Assembly: GCA_002422425.1 (NCBI GenBank) | Contig: DIVG01000030.1 | Coordinates: 11,445-47,476, forward strand | DNA length: 36,032 nucleotides | Direction of reading: 5' to 3' | Source of the DNA: Akkermansiaceae bacterium UBA6138 | GTDB lineage: Bacteria; Verrucomicrobiota; Verrucomicrobiia; Verrucomicrobiales; DEV007 | Shown: positions 1 to 8,654 of the stretch, in pieces | Layout: each line of letters starts with the position of its first letter | Numbering within the stretch: the stretch's first letter is position 1 | Translations under genes and position numbers: made by a program | Notes under the pieces: model-generated | Seen by the model: only the letters and a program-made list of their open reading frames with translations | The model's database searches: none | Told to the model about the DNA's origin: nothing

Positions 1-1
1 C

Positions 2-1039
2 TCACCCCTTCACCGAAGCCTTCCGCAGCTTATCCAGAATCGCCTTTCCCACGCCGCGGTCGGGGACCGGTTCGGCGATGATTTCGTCGATCTCGAGTTT
101 GTCGAGTTGACCGAGGAGATGGAAAAGCCGTATCCCCGCCTCGGCGACGCGGCCGGATCCGGGGCTCAAAATAGCGACCTCGACCCAGTCGTGTCGCAGG
201 AGATAACCGTCCTTCTCCTGTCCGCGGTAGCTGAGGAGGGCGTAGCGTTTGCCCTCTTCGGGCACAAAATCTTCTGGCTTTGTGAGGAGCCGCAGAGGCT
301 TGCGCGGAGCGTAGTGGGTCGCGAGCCTCCCGGGCGCCTCGGGCGCGGAGTCCTCGACGGCTTCGTTGCGATCGAGAAAGACGACTTTGCCGAATTTCTT
401 CAAGTCCTCGGCCGTGATCGGACCGGGCCGCAGGATCTGGATGATGGGCTTGGGATTACCGGGGAGGATCTTGACGATGGTCGACTCGAGCCCCTCGGCA
501 CAGGCACCGCCATCGACGACGAGCGGGATGCGACCCTCGAGCTGATCGAGGACGAGGGCGGCCGAGGTCGGGCTGAGGCAGCCGAAAAGATTGGCGCTCG
601 GTGCGGCGATGGGGCCGCCGAGATTTTTGATAATGCGATGAAAGATGGGGTGATCGCACTGGCGCACCGCCACGGTCGGGAGTCCGGCGGTGACGAGGTC
701 GGGGATGACGGGCTTTTTCGGCACGAGCAGGGTGAGCGCCCCGGGCCAGAAGGTCTCGACGAGCTGGATCACCGTTTTCGAGATGTCGGCCGGAATGTCG
801 GCGATTTCCCACAGATTGTTCTTGTGCGGCACATGCACGATGAGCGGGTCAAAATGGGGCCGGTCTTTGGCCGCGAAGATTTTCTCGACGGCTTCCGCAT
901 TGAGCGCATCGGCGGCGAGTCCGTAGACGGTCTCGGTGGGGAGCGCGACGACCTCTCCGCTCTGCAACAAAGTCACGGCGCGACGGATCGATTCGCGGGT
1001 GTTCTGCTCGTTATCGGTGAGGGCCAGTTCGGTCTGCAT
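2..1039 (-). CDS. sua5: L-threonylcarbamoyladenylate synthase (Sua5/YrdC/YwlC family)
   Basis: It makes threonylcarbamoyl-AMP from threonine, bicarbonate and ATP in the cytoplasm, the first step of the t6A37 modification of ANN-decoding tRNAs. The protein has 345 residues, the long Sua5 form rather than the ~190-residue TsaC form. The YrdC domain fills about residues 15-205 and shows ALPTETVYGLAADA, the KDRP nucleotide-binding motif, PGALTLLVPK and the APSAN motif. A linker follows, then a Sua5 C-terminal domain from about 235, with HYAPRKPL at its start. The frame is complete, with ATG at 1039 and TGA at 2-4. It is divergent from shikimate kinase across about 45 bp, so the two promoters must overlap. 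No clear Shine-Dalgarno sequence precedes the start. Confidence 0.95.
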   Translation of the reverse strand: MQTELALTDNEQNTRESIRRAVTLLQSGEVVALPTETVYGLAADALNAEAVEKIFAAKDRPHFDPLIVHVPHKNNLWEIADIPADISKTVIQLVETFWPGALTLLVPKKPVIPDLVTAGLPTVAVRQCDHPIFHRIIKNLGGPIAAPSANLFGCLSPTSAALVLDQLEGRIPLVVDGGACAEGLESTIVKILPGNPKPIIQILRPGPITAEDLKKFGKVVFLDRNEAVEDSAPEAPGRLATHYAPRKPLRLLTKPEDFVPEEGKRYALLSYRGQEKDGYLLRHDWVEVAILSPGSGRVAEAGIRLFHLLGQLDKLEIDEIIAEPVPDRGVGKAILDKLRKASVKG

Positions 1040-1083
1040 GGAAAAGGGGGGGATTCTAGTTGGGCATCGGCCCGGTCCAAGGT

Positions 1084-1638
1084 ATGCTTGGGCTAGTGAA
1101 TACGACAGGAAAACGTGCCCGCAATCTCATTTTGATCGGATTCATGGGCACCGGCAAGACCTCGGTCGGCATGCGCGTGGCGAAAAGTCTCGGAATGCGC
1201 TTTGTCGATACCGACCGCCTCATCGTGCGCCAGGCCGGCAAACCCATCCCGAAGATCTTCGACGAATCGGGCGAAGAGGCCTTTCGTGAAATCGAGACCG
1301 AAGTCCTCCGCAAGTGCGCGGCAGGGACGGGTCAGGTCATTTCCACCGGCGGCGGCATCGTCACGCTGGAGCGCAATCGGGAGATCCTCAAAGCGGCCGG
1401 TTATGTGATCTGGCTGAAAGCCTCGCCCGAGACGATCTACGAACGGGTCAAAAACAATCGAAACCGCCCCCTCCTCCACACCGAAGATCCGCAGCGGACG
1501 ATTCGCGAGATGCTCGAGGCCCGCCGCGATTTCTACGACGCGACCTGTGATCTGTGCATCCGTACTGACGACCTGACAATGGACGAGACCTGCTACGGGG
1601 TGAGCGAATCGGCCCGCCTTGCTCTCGCGGAAAAGTGA
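1084..1638 (+). CDS. aroK: Shikimate kinase
   Basis: It phosphorylates shikimate to shikimate-3-phosphate using ATP, in the cytoplasmic pathway to chorismate and aromatic amino acids. The Walker A loop GFMGTGKTS follows a first beta strand (NLILIG). FVDTDRLI carries the shikimate-binding Asp pair, STGGGIV is the glycine-rich substrate motif, and RNRPLL is the lid region with its conserved Arg. From ATG 1084 the protein is 184 residues, normal for the family (about 170-190). A TTG at 1060 would add eight residues and a GTG at 1096 would remove four; none has a convincing ribosome-binding site, so the exact start is uncertain. It is divergent from sua5 and ends a few bases before the convergent hybrid kinase. 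Confidence 0.93.
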   Translation: MLGLVNTTGKRARNLILIGFMGTGKTSVGMRVAKSLGMRFVDTDRLIVRQAGKPIPKIFDESGEEAFREIETEVLRKCAAGTGQVISTGGGIVTLERNREILKAAGYVIWLKASPETIYERVKNNRNRPLLHTEDPQRTIREMLEARRDFYDATCDLCIRTDDLTMDETCYGVSESARLALAEK

Positions 1639-1643
1639 GCGAC

Positions 1644-4235
1644 TCACGGGATGATGTGGTGCGCCGTGAGGATACGGTGCACCGCCGCCCGCAGCTCGGT
1701 GGGGGCGTAAGGTTTTGGCAGGACCCCCTTGAACCCGAACGCGGCGGGACTCGACATCGCGGGGGCATCCGAGTATCCGCTCGAGACGATCGCGAGCACG
1801 TTCGGATCGATCTGCAACAGTCGTCGCATCGTCTCGACCCCGCCGACACCGTTCTCGATCGTGAGGTCGCAGATGAGGAGGTGGAAACGCTCGCCTTTTT
1901 CCATCGCATCGGTGTAGACCGCGACGGTCTCGCGCCCCTCCTTCGTCTCGACGACCTCGTGTCCGGCACGGCGCAGGGTCGCGGCCATGAGTCGGCGGAT
2001 CGGGGCATCGTCCTCGAGGATGAGGATGCGGGTGCCGACGAGAAGGGGCTCTTCGCCGTCTTTTACCTGATTGCTCAGGGTGAGGTTCGGAATGTCGAAG
2101 TTCGGGTAAGCTGGCATGCCCTCGGCCCCCTCGAGTTCATCCTGGCTGCGTCCGATCGGAGCGCAGAAGGTCGCGATGGTGCCCTTGCCCTCCTTTGACT
2201 GCAACTGGATAAATCCTCCGTGCGCCTTGGCGATGGATTCGCAGACGGTCAGGCCGATCCCGGTGGCATTGTTCGCCTTCCTTGTGGTAAAATACGGTTC
2301 AAAGACGCGGTCGAGATCCCGATCGCTCATCCCGTGGCCGGTGTCGATCACTTCAATGAGGAGGTGATCCTCGTCCGCCGGGGTGTGTGAGCTGCGCACC
2401 TTGAGAACCTCCTCTGGCACGATGCGCGAGCTGCGCACGATAAGGACGCCACCGTCGGGCATGGCGGCGGTGGAGTTTGTGATAAGATTCTCGATGAGAC
2501 GTCCGATCTGGGCCGGATCAACATTGGCGATGACCTCGGAGTCGGTGCCCTGAAACTGGTAGCGAATCTCGGGATGCTGGATGCGATGCTCGGTGAGAAT
2601 GCGCCGGATCAGGTCCGACAAGCGGGTGCGCTCGCGAATAGGCCGACCGCCACGGGCAAAAGTCATGAGCTGCTGCACGAGTCCCGTCGCCCGCGAGGCC
2701 GCCGTCTGAGCCTCTTCGAGCATGCCCGTCATTTCAGCATCGTTCTCGACGCGCTCGCGGGCGAGACTGATATTGCCAGTCAGGGTGGTGAGGTAGTTGT
2801 TGAAATCATGGGCAAACCCCCGGGCAAGCAACCCCAGTCCCTCCAACCTCTGCTGGCGCACTTGCTCCGCCGCCTCGAGACGGGTTGCGGTAATATCGGT
2901 GAAAAGAACGAGAACCCCGCCCTCTGTCGGGTAGGCGCGCACCTCAAACCACATCCCGCGATTGGAATCATGAAAATCAAAGCGATGGCGACGCCCGTCG
3001 GCGAGGGGACGGTTGAAGTGGTCTTCGTAGCGTTCGCTGTCGTCGAGATTAAAATGATGGCGGAAGGCGGTGCCGACGAGTCGCTGGCCCGGCGCAAAGA
3101 CCTGGACGGCTTCGGCGTTGGCGTAACGGATGACGCCGTCTTCGTCGATCTTCAGGAGCGGATCACCCACTTCCTCGATCTGGGTCGGGGGAGCGGCCGC
3201 CGGGACCACTTCGCCGATGCCGCCGTTGCCCGGGGGGGTGTTCGGTTGAAAAGAACCCCGGGGAGCGGCGGAAGCCGGGGCCGGGAACGATCCGGGAACC
3301 TCTCCCGCGGGAGCCCCGGGCTTTCGCTTGGCTATGAGCTCCCGAAAAGCCGGGTCGGTCGAAAGGGCGGCGATTTTTCGCAGGGCCTCGCTGCGGGCGG
3401 GCGGATGAGGGTGAGGCGGGCCAAATTCACCCGACAGCTCGACGGGAGCATCGGTCGCCGGGTGCAAAGCAGGAATAAAAGGCGGCGAAGGGGCCGCCCC
3501 GGCCGGAACGAGCACGGTGACAAGACCGACCGCTTCCCCATCGGCAGCACGAATGGGGACGGATCTTTCCTCGACAACCTGATGGCCTCCGGAGCGAGTC
3601 CGCAGGTTAACGCGACGGGTTGTCCTCGCAGGAGAGATTCCGTCGGCTTCTCCGGTCAGTTCTTCGAGGGGAATGATTTCGCCGAGGGGACGCCTCGCCG
3701 CTTCGGCAAAGGTCCAACCGGTCAGCGCGGCCGCCGAGGGATTCAGGTAAACGACCCTGCCGTCGAGATCGGAGCCGATGACCGCCTGGGGAAGCTGCTG
3801 GGAGACGGCCTCGAGTCCGGGAAGCCGCAGAGAGAGGCGCTCGCCCGCAATGCGGCGCTCGATAACGGACTCCAGACAGACAGCGAGCTCGGCATCACTG
3901 AAGGGCTTGCGCAAAAAGGCCGCCGGCCGGGCGCGGCGGGCACGTTCGATGAGGGCCTCTTCGGAGTAGCCGGTGATGAACACGGAGGGAATGCCATACT
4001 GCTCGTGCAGGGTCTGGGCGAGAGTGATTCCGTCTTCGTCATGGTCGAGTTGGATGTCGAGGAGGACGAGATCGGGCTTTTCCGCCAGGAGAAGATCAAG
4101 GGCCTGGGCCGCCGAGTAGGCAATCCCCGAGACGACGAAACCGCGGCGACGCAACGTGGCATCGAGATCACGAGCCGTGACGCGATCGTTCTCGACGATC
4201 ATCAGTCGCAGGCGTTTGGCGGGAAGTTCGTCCAT
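1644..4235 (-). CDS. Hybrid sensor histidine kinase (REC-PAS-PAS-HisKA-HATPase-REC)
   Basis: This is an 863-residue cytoplasmic two-component protein with no predicted membrane segment. An N-terminal receiver domain (about 8-125) has the acidic pair at E15-N16-D17, phospho-acceptor Asp60 and Lys110. A PAS domain lies at about 140-245, then a proline/alanine-rich linker (245-350), then a second PAS (355-455). The dimerisation helix carries His476 in AHDFNN. The ATPase domain has an N-box (ENLITNSTAAM), DTGHGM and GIGLTVCESIAKAHGG, so it looks active. A C-terminal receiver (735-860) has EDD, phospho-Asp790 and Lys841. The N-terminal receiver suggests it accepts phosphate from another kinase and relays it. 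No DNA-binding output domain is present, and the signal is unknown. The neighbouring PAS protein upstream on the same strand is a likely partner. Confidence 0.9.
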   Translation of the reverse strand: MDELPAKRLRLMIVENDRVTARDLDATLRRRGFVVSGIAYSAAQALDLLLAEKPDLVLLDIQLDHDEDGITLAQTLHEQYGIPSVFITGYSEEALIERARRARPAAFLRKPFSDAELAVCLESVIERRIAGERLSLRLPGLEAVSQQLPQAVIGSDLDGRVVYLNPSAAALTGWTFAEAARRPLGEIIPLEELTGEADGISPARTTRRVNLRTRSGGHQVVEERSVPIRAADGEAVGLVTVLVPAGAAPSPPFIPALHPATDAPVELSGEFGPPHPHPPARSEALRKIAALSTDPAFRELIAKRKPGAPAGEVPGSFPAPASAAPRGSFQPNTPPGNGGIGEVVPAAAPPTQIEEVGDPLLKIDEDGVIRYANAEAVQVFAPGQRLVGTAFRHHFNLDDSERYEDHFNRPLADGRRHRFDFHDSNRGMWFEVRAYPTEGGVLVLFTDITATRLEAAEQVRQQRLEGLGLLARGFAHDFNNYLTTLTGNISLARERVENDAEMTGMLEEAQTAASRATGLVQQLMTFARGGRPIRERTRLSDLIRRILTEHRIQHPEIRYQFQGTDSEVIANVDPAQIGRLIENLITNSTAAMPDGGVLIVRSSRIVPEEVLKVRSSHTPADEDHLLIEVIDTGHGMSDRDLDRVFEPYFTTRKANNATGIGLTVCESIAKAHGGFIQLQSKEGKGTIATFCAPIGRSQDELEGAEGMPAYPNFDIPNLTLSNQVKDGEEPLLVGTRILILEDDAPIRRLMAATLRRAGHEVVETKEGRETVAVYTDAMEKGERFHLLICDLTIENGVGGVETMRRLLQIDPNVLAIVSSGYSDAPAMSSPAAFGFKGVLPKPYAPTELRAAVHRILTAHHIIP

Positions 4236-4354
4236 GAGTTTCGCGTCGTGGCGGGAGTCGCCTAGCCGGTTTACGCTACAATAGAATCCCCCTCCTTAAC
4301 AAATTAAAATCCCCCGGCTCCGGCATTTGAAGCGCGAGGACAGGGACGGGCGCT

Positions 4355-6568
4355 TCATTGGTTCAAAGCAGGAACGATGAGGAGCCATTCCGGGACCGCT
4401 TTACCCTGCGCAACAGCCTCAAGACGGCCCTGAATCTGCTCTGTAAGCAACTCGAGGATTTCCATCTCGGTATCGCGGTCGGTAAAAACAAGCTGGCGGT
4501 GTATTCCCGGCCGCAGGGTGAGTTGAAATCCGCCACCGGGCTGCGGGCGGAGATTGAGATAAAGCTCGGGGCCGGGACCGCTCTGTCGCGCCGCAAGGAC
4601 GAGGCGCATGAGTTCGCCGATGAGCAGACTGAAGGTCGTCGCTGCCTGAACTTCAAGGGTAATATCCTCGCTCCCCGTGATAATGACCTCTTTTCGCCCG
4701 GGACCACGCCCGACGAGCGAGCAGACCTCGTCGGCGAGACTGCGGAGGAGCGGGAATACCCAGATATGACCGGACTGGTCATAGGGACATGCCAGAGCCA
4801 TGGAGCGCAGGCGTATTTGCCATCGGAGAAACGCGTCGCGGGCCGCCGCCCCCTGGGGCTCAAGACTGAAGAGACTCGTGACGAGTTGCAACTGATTTCG
4901 GAAACTATGCTGCCGGTTCTCGTGGTGCCGCGGGAAATTCGCCGCAGGCAACGGGGCGGCTTCAGGCAGAGCAAAGGCCCCTCGGCACGACGCCCCGGCA
5001 GGTTCGGCCAACCCTGGTCGGCGCTCGAAAAACACCAGTGATCCCTGCGGCTTTCCATCCTGCTCCAGCGCCAGAAAATCCGCCGTGGCAGGCAGATTTT
5101 CGCCACCCGCCGCCCGCAGCAGTCGAGGCGAGGCGAGGCGCCCCGGGTTCGCGCCGGCATAGGCGATCGCCTCGCGGAGGGATTCCTCCCCGCCTTCATA
5201 AAAGTCGGCGAAAGCCCGGCCGCAGAGTTGTTCCCCCCCGAGCCCGAGACAGGCCGCCGCCGCATCATTCGCTCCCGAAACAATCCCGTGATTATCGAGC
5301 ATCACGATGGGGAGCGGGCAATGACTAAAAGCAGCGCCCTGCCAGAAGTCTCGCTCGCGCAGGGCACGCGTCGCGGAATAGTTGCGAATCACCGCGAGGA
5401 TCTGCCCTTCCCCGCATGGCGAAAGCGTCACCGAAAATTCGAAACTATCGTCTTCTGGCCCGCGAATGTCGGCATGGATCGTTTTGCCGCCCGCCGTAAC
5501 CTGGTCCTGACATTGACGCAATAAATTACCGAAAACAGGCCATACCGTCGCGGTCGGCTGCCCTCTCCAGGAATCGTCAGGGGTGAGCTCGCGCCACGGT
5601 TTCGGCGGCGGGGCAAAATCGGCGACAGAGCCGTCCGGGTCGATCAGGAGAATGAGGTCAGGCACGGCATGGAGGAGCGCCTGCGCTTTGGCCGAGACAA
5701 CGCGAAGTCGGGCGATGAGACGTTCATTCACCGGGACAGTGTCGAGCAAGTTAAAAAGATAGATTGCCATCGTCGCCCCACCCGCCTCCTCCCCGACCGG
5801 GCAGGAAGTGACGCGAGTGCGCTTCTCGCCGTTGCTCGTGCGCAACCAAAGGTCGCGGGTCACCACCTTGGCGCTGCCGCCCTCGGACGGCAGGCGGGAA
5901 AGCGTATCCTCGGCAGCGGCAAGCTCGGCGGCTTCGCTCGGGCGGAGGAACTCGGTGAGGGAAGAGAGTCGTAAATTTTTCAGGGTAATTCCCGCCAGGG
6001 CGAGGAAGGCGGGATTCGCGTCAATGATCCGCCCGGTACGGTCGACGAGCACCGTACCCGTTTCGGTATGGGAGAAAAGAGCCCTGAATTTCAGCTTCCC
6101 ATGCCGCAGCGTCTCTTCGGTCCGACGCGTTTCGGTCACGTCCTCTATCGTGAGCGTGATACCGCCATCCTGAAGCAGTGAAGATCGGAACTCCAGCTCC
6201 TTCAGCTTTTCTCCAGCTGTTTTCAGCGTAAACGTTCGGGTCAGTTGATTTCTCCATATGTGTTCGCGCCACGAGCTGATGACTTTTTCGCGATGATTCC
6301 GGTCCGGACAGGCGGCACCAAGCCAGCCTTCTACTCCTCCCTTTTCCCCCACCCCGTAACCGACAAGGTGACGGCAGGCCGCATTTTCGTGACGGAGTTC
6401 CTGCCCGGGTCCCAGCACGATCAGCCCGAACGGCAACTGATCAATAATGGTGCGCCACTCCGATGGTGAAACAGACACGGGAACAGAAAAAACCGGCACC
6501 TGATGATGCCCGATCCCGACGGGGGTTGCCCCGGACACGCCCGCCCCGAAATCCTGACCACCAGGCAT
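4355..6568 (-). CDS. Multi-PAS HisKA_2-type sensor protein with degenerate ATPase domain (probable pseudokinase)
   Basis: The protein is 737 residues from ATG 6568. That start has a strong Shine-Dalgarno sequence (GGAGG, 7 bases upstream); an in-frame TTG at 6682 has none. Four PAS-like domains lie at roughly 36-140, 158-277, 292-402 and 412-515. A HisKA_2 dimerisation segment follows, HSFRNQLQLVTSLFSLE, with the phospho-acceptor His at 554. The C-terminal region aligns by eye with HisKA_2 ATPase domains, but key boxes are altered. The N-box reads GELMRLVLAAR, keeping Glu but with Leu in place of the Mg-binding Asn. The DNGxG loop is replaced by RPGIHRQ and the second glycine-rich box by DTEMEIL. 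It probably cannot bind ATP in the usual way and may serve as a sensor or phosphate-receiving partner for the neighbouring hybrid kinase. No membrane segment is seen. Confidence 0.82.
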   Translation of the reverse strand: MPGGQDFGAGVSGATPVGIGHHQVPVFSVPVSVSPSEWRTIIDQLPFGLIVLGPGQELRHENAACRHLVGYGVGEKGGVEGWLGAACPDRNHREKVISSWREHIWRNQLTRTFTLKTAGEKLKELEFRSSLLQDGGITLTIEDVTETRRTEETLRHGKLKFRALFSHTETGTVLVDRTGRIIDANPAFLALAGITLKNLRLSSLTEFLRPSEAAELAAAEDTLSRLPSEGGSAKVVTRDLWLRTSNGEKRTRVTSCPVGEEAGGATMAIYLFNLLDTVPVNERLIARLRVVSAKAQALLHAVPDLILLIDPDGSVADFAPPPKPWRELTPDDSWRGQPTATVWPVFGNLLRQCQDQVTAGGKTIHADIRGPEDDSFEFSVTLSPCGEGQILAVIRNYSATRALRERDFWQGAAFSHCPLPIVMLDNHGIVSGANDAAAACLGLGGEQLCGRAFADFYEGGEESLREAIAYAGANPGRLASPRLLRAAGGENLPATADFLALEQDGKPQGSLVFFERRPGLAEPAGASCRGAFALPEAAPLPAANFPRHHENRQHSFRNQLQLVTSLFSLEPQGAAARDAFLRWQIRLRSMALACPYDQSGHIWVFPLLRSLADEVCSLVGRGPGRKEVIITGSEDITLEVQAATTFSLLIGELMRLVLAARQSGPGPELYLNLRPQPGGGFQLTLRPGIHRQLVFTDRDTEMEILELLTEQIQGRLEAVAQGKAVPEWLLIVPALNQ

Positions 6569-6572
6569 AACG

Positions 6573-6580
6573 CCCCCTCC
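6573..6580 (-). promoter_or_regulatory. Strong Shine-Dalgarno sequence inside a 14-bp palindrome
   Basis: On the minus strand GGAGGGGG lies just upstream of ATG 6568, with GGAGG seven bases from the start. It decides the start of the PAS sensor gene. It forms the right half of the perfect palindrome CCCCTCCGGAGGGG (6574-6587), so it could be masked by a short hairpin. Most other genes in this window lack such a sequence. Confidence 0.7.
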
Positions 6581-6769
6581 GGAGGGGTGATTCACGGAAT
6601 CACTCACCTCCTTGAGAGGACTTTCACGGAATGGGTGCGGATCAGCCAAAAGACTGTTGGGGACGGGGTGGAGCGGGGGCAACTCATTATTAAGGAAAGT
6701 TAACTATCCCGTGCAAGTGATTTATTCCCCCCATCGTCGTTTTCGCGTCTCTTTTTCGCGAAAATCGGT

Positions 6770-8104
6770 TCAATCCGCCGTTTCTTTGGAAAGACGCTCC
6801 CGGGCGAGCGTGAAATAGATCACTACCCCGAGTCCCAAGGTAGCGAGGCCGAAGAGAAACTCCCGCGGCATTTCCTGAATCTGAAAGCGAAGGACGTAGA
6901 GACTCACGCCTGCGAAAATCAAGGGCGTCACCGGGAAACCCCAGGCCTTATAGGGACGCCTGATATCCGGGCGGCGCAGACGCAGGTAGAACATCCCTAT
7001 CACGACCATCAACGAAGAAATCGTCAGGAGCGCCTGCACGTAGTTGATAAGCTGCTTGAAAGTCGCCGAAGAAACCAGCACGATCACGATCACCGTCTGC
7101 AGGATCACCGCGAGAGCGGGCACGCCGTTTTTATTCCTCCGTCCGAGGATACTAAAATGCCGATAGTCACGTCCGATCGCCGCCGTCACGCGAGGTCCCG
7201 CCCATGTCATCGAACTCACGGTCGAGATGAGCCCGAAACTAATGAGGACGCCCATGATCATCCCCCCTTTCGCCCCGAGGATGCTCTCCGCCGCGACCAG
7301 TCCGACCTCGGGTTTTCCCGCCATTGCCTCGACAGATGTCGAGTAGAGGAATGAGGCATTGATAAAAACATAGAGGACCGTCACGATGAGCGTTCCGATA
7401 AGAAGCGCGAGCGGCACCGTTTTTTCCGGCGACTTGACCTCGTCCATCATGTAGGTGGCGGCATTCCAGCCGGTGTAGGCGTAGAGCACATAAACGAGCG
7501 AAATCGCAAACCCGCCCGAGAGGATAAGATCCGCATCGCCCGGCGCGGGAAGAAAAGAGATCGGCTGGGCCGTTCCCATCGTGAAACCGAGCAACCCGAG
7601 GACGACGATGAGCGCGACCTTTGCGTAAGTGAAGCCCGATTGAAAAAGCCCGATGTTGCTCAGCTTGCCGAGATGGATCAGGGCCACCAACAGCACGACG
7701 GGAATAGAAAAAAAGTAGGGCGCTTTCCCGGTGATTTCCGCCATGTAACCGCCAAGCAGGGCGGCATTCGCCGCGACCGGCGCCGCAAAGCCAACCGTAA
7801 CCGAAAGCCAGCCGGCAAGGAAGCCGATGAAAGGGCCCCATGCTTTGGTCAAAAGATGATACTCCCCGCCCGACTTCGGGTACATCGAAGCGAGCTCCGC
7901 GTAGCACACCGCCCCGCAAAAAGAGACGAGCCCGCCGATAAGCCACAGCAGCATGATGGGGAACCCCGAGGGAATGCCCGCGACCTGAAAGCCGAGACTC
8001 CCGAAGACCCCGGTACCTATCATGTTCGCCACAACAATGGCGATGGCCGTGGCGAGGCCGACCTTGGCGACACCTGCGGGGAGACTGGATTTGGCATCTC
8101 TCAT
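6770..8104 (-). CDS. APC-family amino acid permease
   Basis: This is an inner-membrane amino-acid/polyamine/organocation superfamily transporter of 444 residues with about 12 hydrophobic helices. The first helix carries the substrate-binding signature ANMIGTGVFGSLG. EYHLLTKAWGP and the loop YTGWNAATYMMDEVKSPEKTVP after helix 6 are typical of the family. The C-terminal part has RRPDIRRPYKAWGFP, common in LAT-like and APA-type members. It moves an amino acid by proton symport or exchange; the substrate cannot be read from sequence. ATG 8104 begins MRDAKSSLPAG directly before the first helix, without a clear ribosome-binding site. The PPOX-family gene upstream is on the same strand, but there is no evident functional link. 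Confidence 0.92.
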   Translation of the reverse strand: MRDAKSSLPAGVAKVGLATAIAIVVANMIGTGVFGSLGFQVAGIPSGFPIMLLWLIGGLVSFCGAVCYAELASMYPKSGGEYHLLTKAWGPFIGFLAGWLSVTVGFAAPVAANAALLGGYMAEITGKAPYFFSIPVVLLVALIHLGKLSNIGLFQSGFTYAKVALIVVLGLLGFTMGTAQPISFLPAPGDADLILSGGFAISLVYVLYAYTGWNAATYMMDEVKSPEKTVPLALLIGTLIVTVLYVFINASFLYSTSVEAMAGKPEVGLVAAESILGAKGGMIMGVLISFGLISTVSSMTWAGPRVTAAIGRDYRHFSILGRRNKNGVPALAVILQTVIVIVLVSSATFKQLINYVQALLTISSLMVVIGMFYLRLRRPDIRRPYKAWGFPVTPLIFAGVSLYVLRFQIQEMPREFLFGLATLGLGVVIYFTLARERLSKETAD

Positions 8105-8148
8105 GACAGCGGGAAGTCAACAGGGTGCGACGACGGAGTCAACCGGGT

Positions 8149-8598
8149 TTAATCAAGCGGCACCTCATGGTAGTCGAGGGCCCATTCGCGCATGAAACGA
8201 ACCTGTCCGGGCACGATCCGGTAGAGGACAAACTGGGGATTTTCCGGCGTGCCGAGATACTGGCGCAGGAGCGGATTTTTCTCCCAGATCGCGAGGACGA
8301 CGTCTTCTTCGGTGACGACTTCGGCACGACCCGAAATGCGGACCTGATCGTGATCGGGCGCGAGGTAAGCAAGTTCGACGAGAGGATTTGCGGCGATCTC
8401 GGCGGTCTTGTGGTAAGAGGCGAGATTGGCCACATAAACGGTGAAGTCATCATCGACCCGCACCGGCGAGACCGGACGCACCCGCGGATGCCCGGCGGGA
8501 TCGACCGTGGCAAGCATGGGGAACTTGGCGGCCCTGATGACGGCATGCGCCAGTTCGTGGAGGCGGGCGGTATCGACCGGTTCGGGACGAGGTTTCAT
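8149..8598 (-). CDS. Pyridoxamine 5'-phosphate oxidase-like FMN-binding protein
   Basis: The protein is 149 residues with the split-barrel fold of the PPOX/general stress protein 26 group. The motif FPMLATVDPAGHPRVRPVSPV is the first strand pair that usually holds the flavin phosphate. VYVANLASYHKTAEIAANP and VRISGRAEVV follow in family order. It lacks the C-terminal substrate-binding motif of true PdxH, so vitamin B6 synthesis is unlikely. Binding of FMN, F420 or haem is possible, and the reaction is unknown. ATG 8598 gives a normal length. It is divergent from the TVP38-like gene across 56 bp. Confidence 0.85.
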   Translation of the reverse strand: MKPRPEPVDTARLHELAHAVIRAAKFPMLATVDPAGHPRVRPVSPVRVDDDFTVYVANLASYHKTAEIAANPLVELAYLAPDHDQVRISGRAEVVTEEDVVLAIWEKNPLLRQYLGTPENPQFVLYRIVPGQVRFMREWALDYHEVPLD

Positions 8599-8654
8599 AA
8601 ATCAGGCGGGCGGAAAAAATCGTGCTTCCGTAGTAAACACGATCCGGCACCGAT

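Noticed and set aside
2574..4265. 563-codon plus-strand open frame opposite the hybrid kinase
   Set aside because: Composition is Gly/Arg/Asp-rich without domains. It is an antisense shadow of a high-GC gene with clear domains on the other strand.
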